A stretch of 64,000 nt of DNA from Mugil cephalus (lineage: Eukaryota; Chordata; Actinopteri; Mugiliformes; Mugilidae). Shown here in pieces: positions 43,620 to 63,448 of the stretch (the first letter of the stretch is position 1; each line of letters begins with the position of its first letter). Position numbers and translations under genes: made by a program. The stretch covers positions 12,923,668 to 12,987,667 of the forward strand of contig NC_061777.1 in NCBI RefSeq assembly GCF_022458985.1, written 5' to 3'. A model generated the notes under the pieces. That model did no database searches and had not been told where the DNA came from. It worked only from the letters and a program-made list of their open reading frames with translations.

Positions 43620-45760
43620 AAGTTTATTTCATTTATATAGCACCTGAAAAGCAAAGAGCATTTGCAAGTGCTTCAACATGTCATATAAACATATAAATTA
43701 CAGATCAACATCACCTTGTCAACAAATGAAAAGCTATTAACACCAAAGATCAACAGATCAAATGCCATTGAAAGCCAAGGAACAGAGATGGGTTCTTCTT
43801 AATAGCCTCAGCAGAGTCAGAGCTCCTAATAGCTTTCCTGCAGGCTGCTCCAGAGCCGAGGGGCTGCAACTGAAAAGGCCCGGTCTCCAGCCGGTCTCAA
43901 GGCTTTTTTTCCCCCCCAAATGTGGCATAGCCAGGGACGGACTGGGACTAAAGAATGGCCACAGACTTTGACTAGGCCCAGCCCAAAGCAATCGGTGCGT
44001 GGAAACTCATGAGTGTCACAATGCTTTAACTGTGGCTCATGATACTACCATCCAAATTATAGCAATAGCACTGATTTTGACTGGATGTTGTGTTAAGAGC
44101 ATAGTATTCTAGTTTAACTTGAATACTCACATAGACATGAAGGTAACATCACACTGCAGTCCCTCTGGCTGACCCAATACAAAACAGGTATCTAAACACA
44201 CAACACATAGTACTGTATGAGTAATGATTAATCACAATGTAAAGAGGCCGTAAATATACTGTTTAACCTCAACCTGAATAAACAAATAATGGAACGGATT
44301 TAAAAAATAATCTATTATATAATCTATTCCATGCAATCTTAAAATGAATTTATTACTTAATAATCGTAATTAGGGTATGCAGTAATTAATCTTACCGCAC
44401 AAATAATAATACCACATTTTAATGAAAATACACCATTACAAAAATGGTGTCTTCTGTCTTCAAAGTTTTATAAGCATCAACTGTAACATTACCAAATTTT
44501 TAAAAAGTGAAAGCACAACATATTTTCTAATATTAGCTACTACTGCATATGGCATTTAACAGCTAAAATGTTTAAGTTTAGCTGACCATATTGTTTCAAT
44601 GGTCATTGGTCAATATGCTTGAACGTCTTTGCTGCTCTTCTCCTTAATTGGCGGGCACAGCCGGGCCGCTGGCATCCAACTTAAAGGTGCACTGCTGCCA
44701 CCTACAGTACTGGAGTGTGAAACAGCAGATTAGCAGGTGAAAAAAACAACAACAACAAAAAAAACTGTGTAGTGTGCGGTTAGCCGCCGGCCGTCCTGGA
44801 GTTCTGATTGTCCAGATCACACAGATGGCCAGTCCGCCCCTGGGCATAGCCAACACACCACAGTCTGAGGATCTGGGGGTTCTGGTGATGGTGCAAGGGC
44901 TGAGAAGCTCAGAGATACATGAAGGGGCGAGACCATGGAGGGATTTTTAAGCAAGCAGAGGAACTTTGAAGTGTGTCCTAAAATTAATGGGGAGCCAGTG
45001 TAATGATGATGTAAGAATGGGAGTGATGTGGTCTCGCTTCTTTGACCTCGACGGGAGATGGTGGTCTGGGTAATACCGGAGCAGAGGGAGTTGCAGTAGT
45101 CCAGCCTGGATGATATGAATGCATGAATAACTGTTTCTAGGTTGGAGGGCGATAAAAAGTGTCTGATTTTTGAGATGGTTCTGAGCTGAAGGAAACTGGA
45201 CCTGACAACAGAATTTACATGCCTGTTGAAACTTGAGTTATTGTCCAATAAGACAAAGAGTTTCTTCACACGTGTGTGATATAGAGGTGGTACAGGTGGT
45301 CAAGGTTTTGGGCACTAGCAGTAGTATGATGTGTCCTCATGTATCTGAAGGAAGTTTTGAGCCAAACAGCACTTGATGTCAACAGAACAGATTTTTATTA
45401 TTTATTATTTATAGACTTTGAGAAGTGAGGGGGAGGTAGATCTGTGTGTCATCAGCGTAGCAATCAAAGCAGATGTTGTGTCTTTGGATAGTGGGATCCT
45501 AGTGGGAGCATGTATAGACAGAAGAGAAGTTTTCCTAAAACTGAGCCCTGAGGAACCCCACATGTAATATTTGCAGGTGTGGAGGAGGAGGAGCTACCAA
45601 TGGAAATAGTGAATTGTCTGTTTGAGATGTAGGACCAGAACCAATCAAAGGCAGGACCAGTGATGCCAACCCAGTGTGACAGGCGATGGAGAGGAGGAGG
45701 AGGAGAATTTTGTGATCCACAGCATCGATCTTACATTTCATTTCCTCTGACCCACTCACA
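43620..45760 (-). mobile_element. L2/Rex-type LINE fragment, split by a hAT insertion
   Basis: On the minus strand, reverse-transcriptase landmarks appear in order: IDAVDHKIL near 45735, a GVPQGSVLG-like block near 45560, CYADDTQIYLPL near 45465-45430, then SKIRHFLSPSNLETVIHAFI and SSRLDYCNSL near 45180-45070. A 3' UTR follows, with a tail near 43620-43680 typical of fish LINEs (TTATATAGCACCT on plus). The 5' half is absent. Several frame breaks are present. The element is interrupted at 43932-44842 by a later hAT-type insertion. Confidence 0.8.
43932..44842. mobile_element. hAT-type non-autonomous element nested in the LINE
   Basis: Ends are CAGGGACGGACTGG (left) and CCAGTCCGCCCCTG (right), inverted repeats with one mismatch. 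An exact 8-bp duplication GGCATAGC flanks it (43924-43931 and 44843-44850), as hAT transposases make. The 911-bp inside has no transposase that I can recognise. The LINE reading continues on both sides, so the order of insertion is clear. Confidence 0.88.
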
Positions 45761-46490
45761 TATACAGTATATTAAAAACAATGTGTTGTGAAGATCAGAC
45801 CAGATTTGGAGCACTGAACGACACTTGAGTCCAATAACATTGATTGGAAACAGTTCCAAATTCAAGTTCCTATTTTGGCCTGGAAATGACCTTGTAATCC
45901 TAGTGGTGTACATGCTTCTGTGCCTCACAGATGTGTTGTCTTGGGTCATTTTCTTGAATGAACAAATGCAAAAACACAGTATTTCAGTTTATTTTCTTTA
46001 ATTGGGTTCTTGGTGTGTAAATTGTCTGGTGTTTTGAGTCACTTTTAATGGGAAGCTAATACTTATAAGCAGCACTGCACAGTGATTGTTACATCTCTGC
46101 AGTAAACGTAGACGTGTTACCTTTACTAAAGCAAACGATTATAAAAACAAACTCCATAGTTACTGATATATGTCCCATTTCTTTTAGGCACAGGCTTTGA
46201 TTTTTAAGCCATGATGGATGTTCTTGTGTCCCCATAAGGACGAGACACCTTAAATTGTCTTCTTGTGATATCAAAGATGACACAAATTTATTACAAAAGA
46301 TATATCATTTGAGATGAACATTTCATTATTGCAGATACACATTTCTGTAGTTAGTCCACAGTGTCCACTCAGAACAGAGCAACACAAAGGTGACATGAAA
46401 AAAATCCCTGGGACATCATTCAGTAGGAATAAATAAAATACACACTGTCTGTTGAACATTAATAAATATGGAATACCTAAATACCTGTGA
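45761..46490. other. Spacer and 3' flank of cytokine gene 2
   Basis: No exon seen. The right part (from about 46250) probably contains the 3' UTR of the minus-strand cytokine gene 2. Confidence 0.4.
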
Positions 46491-46493
46491 TAT

Positions 46494-46530
46494 AAATATA
46501 TAAATAAACAAATAAATAAACAAATAAATA
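46494..46530 (-). promoter_or_regulatory. AU-rich element in the 3' UTR of cytokine gene 2
   Basis: Starting about 18 bases after the stop, overlapping AUUUA units fill the stretch, with a UUAUUUAUU nonamer complementary to 46511-46519. It parallels the cluster of cytokine gene 1. Confidence 0.7.
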
Positions 46531-46547
46531 CACTGTTGTCCAAAGTG

Positions 46548-47670
46548 TTACCTTCCACAGGCATATGCGGCATTCTTTGTGAAGTTTTCCACCCAGATCC
46601 GGGAAAAGTAAATGATCCTGAGGCCAATTTCTTTGAGTTCGTAAGTGTCTGAAGTCAAGTTTGTCAAATTTGTGGGGCATGAGGTGACATTACTTGTAAA
46701 TCTCTCAGTGACTAGGGTGAATTGAGTAAGAAAATATGTAGTCTGGTTCTTGAGGTACTCCTGGTGTTTCACCGGGACCACTGTCTCGATGATATTCGGC
46801 AGACGCTTTTCGAGGTAATCAGTGATGGCGCACATGGAGCACTTCATCTCTTCTGTGGTGTTTCCTACTGGAATTGTAATTCCCCCAAGGTGCTCCAACG
46901 TCCTTAAATTGTATTTTCGGTGAAATAAACGATAGACCTAGAGAAGAAGTCAAACATAGTCAATGTCACATGATTTAAAATTTTTCTCCTTGTACACAGA
47001 GGCGGTCACATGATTTCATGTTGTGGTACATGAATTAGCTTTTTCTGTTAAATACAAGTAAAGTATATTGTCTGATTCACTTTCCATGTACTTTATATTT
47101 CATACACTTTAAGTATATACTCACATAGTCATTTTCTACATTCTTCAGATGACCTAAAGGTAAACGTAGGCACTTTAAGCTGCTCCGAATCGCCGTTAAT
47201 TGAACTTGTTCTTGATTGCCAGCCATGAAGGAGATGTGTATCACCACGATGAACGACAGGAGGAGCTCTGCAAGTAGTAATGTACAAACCAACATGATGA
47301 TGTCGTCTGCATAGCAGGTCAACAGGAAGCTTACTCAGGTCTAACTGGAATCAGCATCACAGAGACAAAACTCAAGACTACACAGAGACATTGTTGCAGA
47401 AAGGCTCATTTCAGCCTCTAAGCAGCCGGGCCTCAGACTTGTCAGTCCTCAGTAATCACATTTGTGTTGTTTTCCTCAACAGAGTCATTAAAATATAGTT
47501 GTTCTCCTGAAGTCACCAAGCAATTACCAATAGTAACTCTAAATCATTGCTACACAGAGATCCTGAAGAAACTTTAACCAGTTTAATTTTCTTCAAATCT
47601 GCAGAAAAAAAAAATACTCCTAAATAAACTGAACCATAATTTAAAACAGCTTACCTTTACCCAGACACAT
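46548..47670 (-). CDS. Secreted helical cytokine-like protein 2
   Basis: Three minus-strand exons (47655-47670, 47125-47267, 46548-46937) join to 182 aa. As in the neighbouring cytokine gene, the first coding exon is 16 nt and the introns are phase 1 then phase 0. Residues 1-22 form a signal peptide with hydrophobic core ELLLSFIVVIHISFMAG. The mature chain is predicted largely helical (EEMKCSMCAITDYLEKRL, LKEIGLRIIYFSRIWVENF). It has Cys at 38, 86, 89, 140 and 180 and six N-glycosylation sequons (79, 117, 136, 143, 146, 171), so it is likely a heavily glycosylated secreted ligand. Its locus is that of mammalian IL31. It could be an IL-31-like paralogue of cytokine gene 1 or a LIF/M17-like gp130 ligand. 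I see no strong sequence identity to either, so no symbol is given. Confidence 0.82.
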
Positions 47671-47723
47671 GGTGTAATTTGTTTCGCTGTTGAGCTGTTG
47701 CCTCTAAACTGACACACGCATTG

Positions 47724-47731
47724 CTTATATA
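47724..47731 (-). promoter_or_regulatory. TATA box of cytokine gene 2
   Basis: TATATAAG on the minus strand about 55 bases before the ATG at 47670, a fitting distance for a short 5' UTR. Confidence 0.6.
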
Positions 47732-47739
47732 TCAGAGCG

Positions 47740-47742
<3 letters not shown>

Positions 47743-47776
<34 letters not shown>
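47743..47776. repeat. poly-T tract
   Basis: An uninterrupted run of T just upstream of the TATA box of cytokine gene 2. Confidence 0.9.
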
Positions 47777-48258
47777 GTATGCCAGTCATGGCATGACGCC
47801 TTTTTTGTATTATCGTCCAGAATAATCTTTTAAATGTTTCTAGTTTGCAGTTGTAGGGCACCATTTGCCACCGTTCTTTATTGTGGTCAGGCAGTGCAAA
47901 CTGCCACCATGTTATCTGATTCCTACTGATTGAACGGTTAGCTGACTGTAAAGGCTTAACTCTTGTTTACCATAGAATTGTAATATAAGAACATCAGTAG
48001 AGATTTCGGCTAAAATTCCATAAAGATGTATAGTGTAATGCAGTATGTGTCTTATCTTCGGGGTTTCTGCATCATTTTTGCAGCATTGCTTCCCTTGTTC
48101 CTTTATCAAATATTCTGTGAATCTGTGAATTAATAGTAATCTTCATGTTTAGATGGTGGACCGGGAGCCTGGAGTCAGAACAACTTGATATTTTCTACCA
48201 GGCCCAAGTAAGACCCATGAAGGCGCGCACGCACACACACACACAAACACACACACAC

Positions 48259-48333
<75 letters not shown>

Positions 48334-49832
48334 AAGCTGGTTTTTAAAGAGGTAAACCAAAACCAAGCCAAATGACAAAATGCTTGGGAAGATGTGTAGT
48401 TTTTAATTCCATATAGAGTAAGATAATGACACCTCATCATCCCCGGGATGACATATTATGTATGTCTAAAAATTTCCCCCAACTGCTATTTAGTCATCAT
48501 CAGCGTTGTGATGCAACGTGCGGACACATGTCTGCAACAGAAACTTAAAGTTCATTCAGAGTTGAAGTCTTTGAATACTCGAGTATATGTGAAATACACT
48601 GAACAAAATACGATACATGATACAAGATACATTTTCAAGGAAAGAAATAAATAATATACTAAAACGCTAAAATATATTATGGACCACTATTCTTAATGTA
48701 TCATATCCAGGAATATCACTAAATATAAATATACATATAGATATTAGACATATAGAACTTACCATGACCATTGTATCTATTACTATGAACTTAATAAGCA
48801 TTAATCTCACAATCCACAACAATAATTCCTCTTTGGTTTCCTCTCCTCTTCTGGAAGTTGCAGTCTTGTGAAGTCAGGAGCTTTTTTAGGATATATGCCA
48901 AAAGTCATGACCGTGCACTCAAGGAAATGATCGGGAGTGACAAACACGTTGCTATTATTTTGGCAACCCCATTTTAGTCAGTGGCCAAAGCTAATAGGTG
49001 GTTTAGGCTTCTGAGTTAATTTGACGCCAACAGCGCAGACAATAACGTCGTAGCTGATGTGCACCTCCCCAGACGTGTAACTATAGGCACTACAGAGACA
49101 CAGACCACAAGAGCTGTGATTGGTCCGCTAGGCTGTATCCTATTTCCGCTTTAGGCTGCTACTCCATCTCCACAGTTTTTGAATTGCATCCAGGTTAACT
49201 GAGGAGTTACTTCTTTTTTGGTGAAATCATGGCGAAAGTTTCTGTCGCCATTGTTGAAACTGAAGCAGGAAGTAGAAACAAAAATGTACCCTTCTGGCAA
49301 AAAAAGACACATAAAGCGACCCAGACTGACAAGCACACACTTATAACTGGCTCGAATCAGCATGGGCCATGTGTGTAGGTTACTTGTCCCACAGTACTCT
49401 AAAAGATCATCACATGACAGAAATCATTTTGTGTTTAGTTCAGTCCAGTTTAACAGCACCACAAACTACATCCTCCAAAAGTATTATCCAGACAAGGTTT
49501 CAAGCAAAGCCGTAGTGCTGGGCTGTTATAACTGAATGCATTTGGTTTGTAGACATTCATTTTCATCTCTGGGAAGTAAAGATAAAAAACAAACAAAAAA
49601 AAACTGCAGTTACTGCATATCGCCATAGGTGTCGCTAAAGATCACTAAACGCAGATCTCTGAGACCTCCATAAAAAAAAAAAGAATTTCTACAAATCTCA
49701 TATCTCCTCAATTTTTATTTGATGTTTACCAAATACCATTGCTAAACGCTATCAATAAACCGTGTAAAACAAGCCCCTGAAGTTTTATCTGCTTCACCGA
49801 CACAGAAATCCTGACTAGTCTGAGACTCGGCC
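47777..49832. other. Spacer between cytokine gene 2 and lrrc43
   Basis: Two genes point away from each other here. A CA microsatellite is at 48228-48331. The rest is AT-rich with no exon or element that I recognise. Confidence 0.4.
48228..48331. repeat. (CA)n microsatellite
   Basis: About 100 bases of CA repeat with a few G and A interruptions. Long open frames across it on both strands are artefacts of the repeat. Confidence 0.97.
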
Positions 49833-49845
49833 GTTGCCAGGCAAC
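49833..49845. promoter_or_regulatory. RFX X-box upstream of lrrc43
   Basis: GTTGCCAGGCAAC has both intact half-sites (GTTGCC and GGCAAC) and lies 147 bases before the ATG. It closely fits the X-box bound by RFX factors at ciliary gene promoters. Confidence 0.7.
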
Positions 49846-49991
49846 CAACAAACACCAGAGGCCTTTTCCTTGACAGAGCAAAGACAGGATGACAGAGGAT
49901 TCACTGACTCACACACAATGGCCATTTTTTGCTCTGTTTTAATAGAGCTACAGTATGTGCTAAACTCATAGAGCAACTGTTGCTTTCAGCC

Positions 49992-57837
<7,846 letters not shown>

Positions 57838-59499
57838 AGCAAACCCAAGCCCGGGTCTGGTTAACATCCAGACTGAACCAGTGACACAACACACGCAATA
57901 AACAATGAAGCATGACACTGGCCTGCATTTTCTCTCCACCTGCTGGCTATGGACTTGACTACAGTTTGACCTCGTTTTCAGTTATTGCCTCTTTAAGTGG
58001 GGATCATTATCAAGCTGGAACGTTTGCACCATATTAGCATATGAACTTCACTTCACATATGATGCAAATACAAATTTTTAAAAAAAAAGGGGACATGTGA
58101 AGTCTGGCTACGAGGGCGTTGTTAGCATTGTTAAGTAAAACCCAATCAGCCAGAACATTAAAACCACTGACACGTTGTTCTCCTGTTACAACGCAATAGC
58201 GATTGCGCGATACTCACAGTATTCTGTGCACATTACAGTGTGGTTATAGTGCAGTACAAATTCAGAGAGGCTTAAAATGATTCGAAGCGATTTGTGCGCG
58301 AGTTGAAAATGTTAATGTCAAACGTGATGAATGGACAAATGTTGCAGTACCACAAATGCTACAAACTCAACTGTTGCAGGCTCAATCTTTAGATAAAAGC
58401 CAAACAGCAGTAAAGGACGAGCAAATATCTCATACACACGTCCTTGAATATGTAAACAGTATTTAAAGGCATAGAAACTATGAAAGTAATTACCTCAGAA
58501 TGACACATAAAACCTAAAGGAGGCTGAGGAAGTACTGGAGAACCTCATTGTTCATGTTGATGAAGATGCCATATTCTGCATATTGTAGTCATTGTATTCA
58601 AAGCAGGACAAACACAGACTGTTGTGAGAACATCAGCAACACAACTCAATTTTACTTAATCCATAAATTTAATTTATTTTTTATACAGATAATCAAAACA
58701 TGTTTGAAGAAAGGCGTCTTTAATGGTTCCAAAGAGAAATTACCTTTAAATTGCTAAGAAACTTTCTGGAAAGGCCATTTGACTGGAACTGAGGGTAAAC
58801 AGTCAGTGTGAAGTGCTTTAACTGCTTCTGTCTTACCCCATCGTCCAGCTGTCCCTTCATGTAGACCATAAAAAAGTTCCTATTAAAGCCAAACAACACC
58901 AGGTTTCATTGCTCCACTCCAGACGAGACACAATTACACACATACTATCAAACCTTTAAAGAGTACTTAGTATTTCCAGGCATAAAAAAATAAACTATAG
59001 CTCACCAATTTTTGCGCAAACTGATATTTTTTTTTTTTTGTAATTTACAGTTGCAAATAAACACCTTTTTTGTTTGTTTTTTTAAATCACACTATATAAT
59101 CTTTGTAACCCCTTGACAAGCTGTGCAAACATCGTTGGGATATTGATAAATTAAAGGATCCGAAGAAGATCACCGATACATCCACCTATAGTACCCTCTC
59201 ACTCTCACAAACCCCATTAACATTTTTCCAGCAAACTCGTTCACAATTACAAATAAAATCAGTTTTCTCCTGTATGGACGTTTTCTGGATGTCTGAATTT
59301 TTTTTTTTTGTTGCGAGGAGACTCCCGAGGATGCCGTTCTCCGATAAGAGCGCTTAAGGGATGGCGTGAGCGAAAGAGATGCTTGGCAAAAACAAGCACA
59401 CAAAATGCACACACACATACTAAGGACCCCAAAAAGCACAGAACAATCTAACGTAATGTGCAAATATAGTGATTGTGCGAACGAGGGTTGAAAAAGGCT
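57838..59499. other. Converging 3' ends of lrrc43 and clip1
   Basis: AATAAA at 57897-57902 is the lrrc43 poly(A) signal. On the minus strand, AATAAA (TTTATT at 58674-58679) could end clip1, giving an 800-base 3' UTR. A short terminal fragment of the Tc1 family also seen at 25186 lies at 58143-58175 (AATCAGCCAGAACATTAAAA). Human B3GNT4, DIABLO and VPS33A, which I recall lying between LRRC43 and CLIP1, are absent. Confidence 0.6.
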
Positions 59500-62400
59500 T
59501 TAAAAGGTCTGGTCGTCATTGCAGGAGTCAGTCCAGTGGCCAAAGACCTCACAGATGTCACAGTAGGGCCGCTCTTCGCCCTTATTGCCGTGGTAGGTGG
59601 AGTGCGGGGGGGAGTCGGGCATCTGCATCTGTGTGGGACAGTCCTCGGTGTCATGGAGGTCGAAGCAGTCACAGATGTCACAGAACAGCCTCGGGGGAGG
59701 CTTCTTCTTCGCGGGCTGCTTGTCATCGCTGTAGAGGAAAAATAAAGCAGCTCCTGTCATTGTCCGGCGACGTCAAACCTGAGCTGCACAAACTTATGCC
59801 GGAGCTCTAAGAGGGTCGGCCATTCAGGGGACTTACCCGTCATAATTATCCAGCTCGCTGGGATTGTTCCCATTGAGAGCAGAATCGGCCATCTTCTCCA
59901 GTTTGTCCTTGAGGTCCTCGTTTTTCCTTTGTAGGTCGACAATGACTGAATTCAGGAACTCAATCTGTAAAGGAAATGAGTCATATCAGCCTCAGTGCTA
60001 TCCATCCACAGATTTCCTTAGTAGTAGTTATTTAAATATTACAATGTGGTCACCCAGATGTGAATTCGTATAAAATGATTATGCAATTTTGATTAATGAC
60101 GGTGAACTGACACTGATATTTGTTGTCAGCCAAAGATAAACCAAAACTTGGAATGAGTCAGTAAAATACCAAATAACTAGTAAGACAAACAAATCTGATG
60201 TATAAAAAGTGTAATTTTCCCTGGGAGTTTTGGTAGCGGCCCACTTAATGCTAAAAAGTATTGATACGTCCAGCTTGATTCATCTTTGGAGGAAAGTTTG
60301 TAGTTATCACACCGACTTCAATGTGATTCAAACCCAATGAAACAAAAGAGTCACGGTGACGAACATGCACAAGTGAAGCTGATGAAAAACATTCACAAAC
60401 CGCTGCCTGATGGTGGTGGAGCATTGCCAACATCAGAGACAGGGCAGAGGAGTTGGAATTTAAGAAAGAGAAGGGGAAGGGAAAAAAAAATATGAAATTT
60501 AAATTAGGCCCCATCTATCGGCAGACAGCACAATCAAGTCATCACAGACACAGATAATACAGTATAACATTTTAGAACAAACAGAGGATGGACGTAAGAG
60601 TCGTGACGCTGATGACACCTTATCTTTCCACTACTGTGGTTGAGGCGCTCACAGCGGTGGAATGATAAAACTGTGATACCAACGGGTACCACGGGTACTT
60701 ATCAATCGTCCCTGTGGAGTTCAGATGACGCCAGATGCTCCATGTGCTCCGAAAATAAATAAATCAATTTAAACCTCTGTAAAACATTATACTGTAACAC
60801 GCCTCAAGATTCAGAATCGACTGCTATTAAGAAGTAACACTGTTATCAACAGGTAGGCAGCAGAGTTTCACATTCAGGAAGACTGTTTCCATGCACCTGC
60901 CCCGAGCGATAGTGAAATGTAAATGAAGTGAGTCAAATCAGAAGACTCTATGGGCAGGGCAGGAAAGCATCATTACACTGAATGTGTAAATGGTAAAAAA
61001 AAAAAAAAAGAAAAGAAAAAAAAAAAACCAGAAACATAACCTGGAACTATCCATGCCTAAGATTAGTTTCACTCCTTATGAGTGCATGAATACACACCTG
61101 ACTCTCTGCAGTATCCTTATCCTCTCTTATTTGGTCCAAAACTGCATCACCTGGAAAACAGGAAGGAACGCATTGATCTTTATTGATCCATCACAAACGT
61201 TATCTGTGGTCTCATGTTAAGTCCAGTGTTACCTGAGGACACGTTAATGGCGTCGGGGCCTGTGGCCAGGTCCTTCTCCAGTCTATGAACACGCTCCTGT
61301 AGTTTAGCTTTGTCCTGCTTCAAGGCTTCAACTGTAGCCTGCAGTGTCTTAACAGAGGCACTTTCCCCACGCAGCACAGTCAGCTAATAAACACAACAAA
61401 AATGTGTCTTTTATTCTTTTTATAATATGTCACTCACTTTAAATGGTTAAAACACGAATAGATAAATTGTGAACCCGTTTAAACATAATGAGATCATAAC
61501 ATGTTTGATATCCTGACAGAGAAATGGATCCCCTACACCTGCCACAATAGGTTTCTTCATCACACAACTTCAAAGTTGCACTTCGCGGTCAGGCCAATTC
61601 TGAGCTCATTTGTACGCACATTCACATTTGAACGCACATTTTGACCTAGAAGTGACATCCTGTCACAAATGCGACGTGAGTAATGTGTCTGGATGTTTCA
61701 TCTTAAGTCTTGGTTTGTTTAGCAATTTTAAAAAGGATATGACGCTAAAAGTTGTGAGCACCAAGGCAACGAGCAACCCCATGATAAAGTCATCGCTCAA
61801 CACTGCAGAGTCAGCTCTTCAGGTTGCGACTCAGCAGTCTGCATACACCTACACTCCTTCCCAAAAAGATTTATACCCGTTGACACCTTGAGTCATGAGT
61901 CTGTAGCCATTAATGGATCATACGACTAACGGAAAAAAAAATCAGGACGTCATCAAGGTTCCTATTAACTTCCAATAATATAATTTCAGTCATTAAATAT
62001 CCTAGTAACGTTTAATTCTCAAGTGCACACCACCCACAGACGTTCTTAATAAGCACCTTAATTAAGATAATAATATTAGTGTCTTACCTCACTCTTCAGG
62101 TTTTCCAGCTGCTGGTCCTTTTCTGAGATTAAGGCACTGTTTTTATGGACTGATTGCTGAAGGGTCGCCTTCTCCTTGTCCAGCTTCTCCTTCAAAGCGC
62201 CCTCACTATTAAACAAACAATACCAACTAAATCTCAGAGGTACAGTTTTTCATTACTCTAGGGAAAATCTTTTTTTTTTTGTTGTTAAAATAACAATGCA
62301 TTTAATGATACAATGACATCAGAGATACAAAATGACAAAAAAGCAAAGCACAAAACTCAAAATTACATAATGGCACTGTGTCTCTAAATATTTGTCTGCA

Positions 62401-63448
62401 TACTGTACATCAGTGTCTCTTTTAATGTAACATGATGATGACTGACAGGATGTAATATTAAAAGGCGTGAAGTACCTGAGGGCATTATTTGGCAGGCTTT
62501 GAAGAAAAAGAACAGCATGATGTGGCATACATTTAATCATAAATGCACTGCATGTAAACTAGTGTCAAGCAGGTGAAACCACGTGTGCCAGTTCTTTAAA
62601 ACCACTTGCACGATACTGGTGATTATCCAGATTTCAGAGAAAGTGCCTGAATCACACATTGTCTTACCTTTGCTTTAATTCTTCCAACCGTTTCTTGAGC
62701 TTTGAGTGCTCATCCTTGAGCTGAGAAAATAAAAACGGTTGAAATTCAAACATGGTCAATGGGTAAAAACAGCAAACAATATTTAATTTGTTCCGATTCT
62801 TGCAGGTTTATGTTGGACTGCACCTTCGACAGGTCGCCCTGGCCTTTGTGTTTGTTATCAAGCTCCTGAGTCAGCCTGTTGTTCTCTTCTTGCAGCGTCG
62901 TCAGCGACTGCGACTTTGCAGAAACGGCTTCTTTGAGCTCCTCACTGAATAAACATAAATGTTATTAATCTGACAAGAAATTCTGACAGCTCATATGAAC
63001 CACACATTGGCTGGAAGATATGTCCTTGTCCAATACCTGTTGATTTATTAAACATACTGACTGAATGTATCTATTGGGCTGATGATGTCATAGTGAGGGT
63101 TGAGGAAGTACTCACATTTCCTGGCTCAGACTCTTGGTCCTTTGAGTTTCTGTGCAAAGCTGCTCTTTGGATACATTCAGATCTTCTTGATACTTGGAGT
63201 TCTCTGTCTTCAGTGTTTCCAGCTAAAACATTAATGGCATGTGAATTGAAAACTAGTCATTTTATCACTTTATTTCTTCATTGCTGGATGACAAAAATGG
63301 TTTCTTCTACCTTGGTTTCCATTTCCTTCTTGGAGCTCTGGAGCTCTTCCAGCAAAGACTGGGCCTTGTTCTTCTCCTGCATCAAAGCAGCTTTCTCTTT
63401 CGTCAGCTGTTCGAGAGCCTCCGCAGACTTGCCAGAAGCCTCGGCATC
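59500..63448 (-). CDS. clip1: CAP-Gly domain-containing linker protein 1 (CLIP-170), C-terminal part
   Basis: Nine minus-strand exons (63311-63448, 63116-63222, 62824-62944, 62668-62720, 62088-62205, 61233-61383, 61098-61150, 59837-59964, 59500-59728) give the last 365 aa in one continuous frame. Most is coiled coil ([39 protein letters not shown]). Then comes the conserved [19 protein letters not shown]. Two CCHC zinc knuckles follow ([29 protein letters not shown]). The acidic-aromatic tail DDQTF binds CAP-Gly domains. CLIP-170 tracks growing microtubule plus ends and recruits dynactin. The N-terminal CAP-Gly domains and most of the coiled coil lie beyond the window; 63449-64000 is intron. 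Confidence 0.96.

Noticed and set aside
47287-47322. CYADDIIML reading on the minus strand, like a reverse-transcriptase YADD motif
   Set aside because: It spans only about a dozen codons just before the acceptor of cytokine gene 2 exon 2, with no other reverse-transcriptase block around it; it is intron sequence.
48145-48440. Long open frames through the CA repeat on both strands
   Set aside because: A dinucleotide repeat has no stops in most frames; no coding signal flanks it.
59469-59810. Plus-strand open frames opposite the clip1 terminal exon
   Set aside because: The minus strand encodes the CLIP-170 zinc knuckles exactly; the plus frames are shadows.
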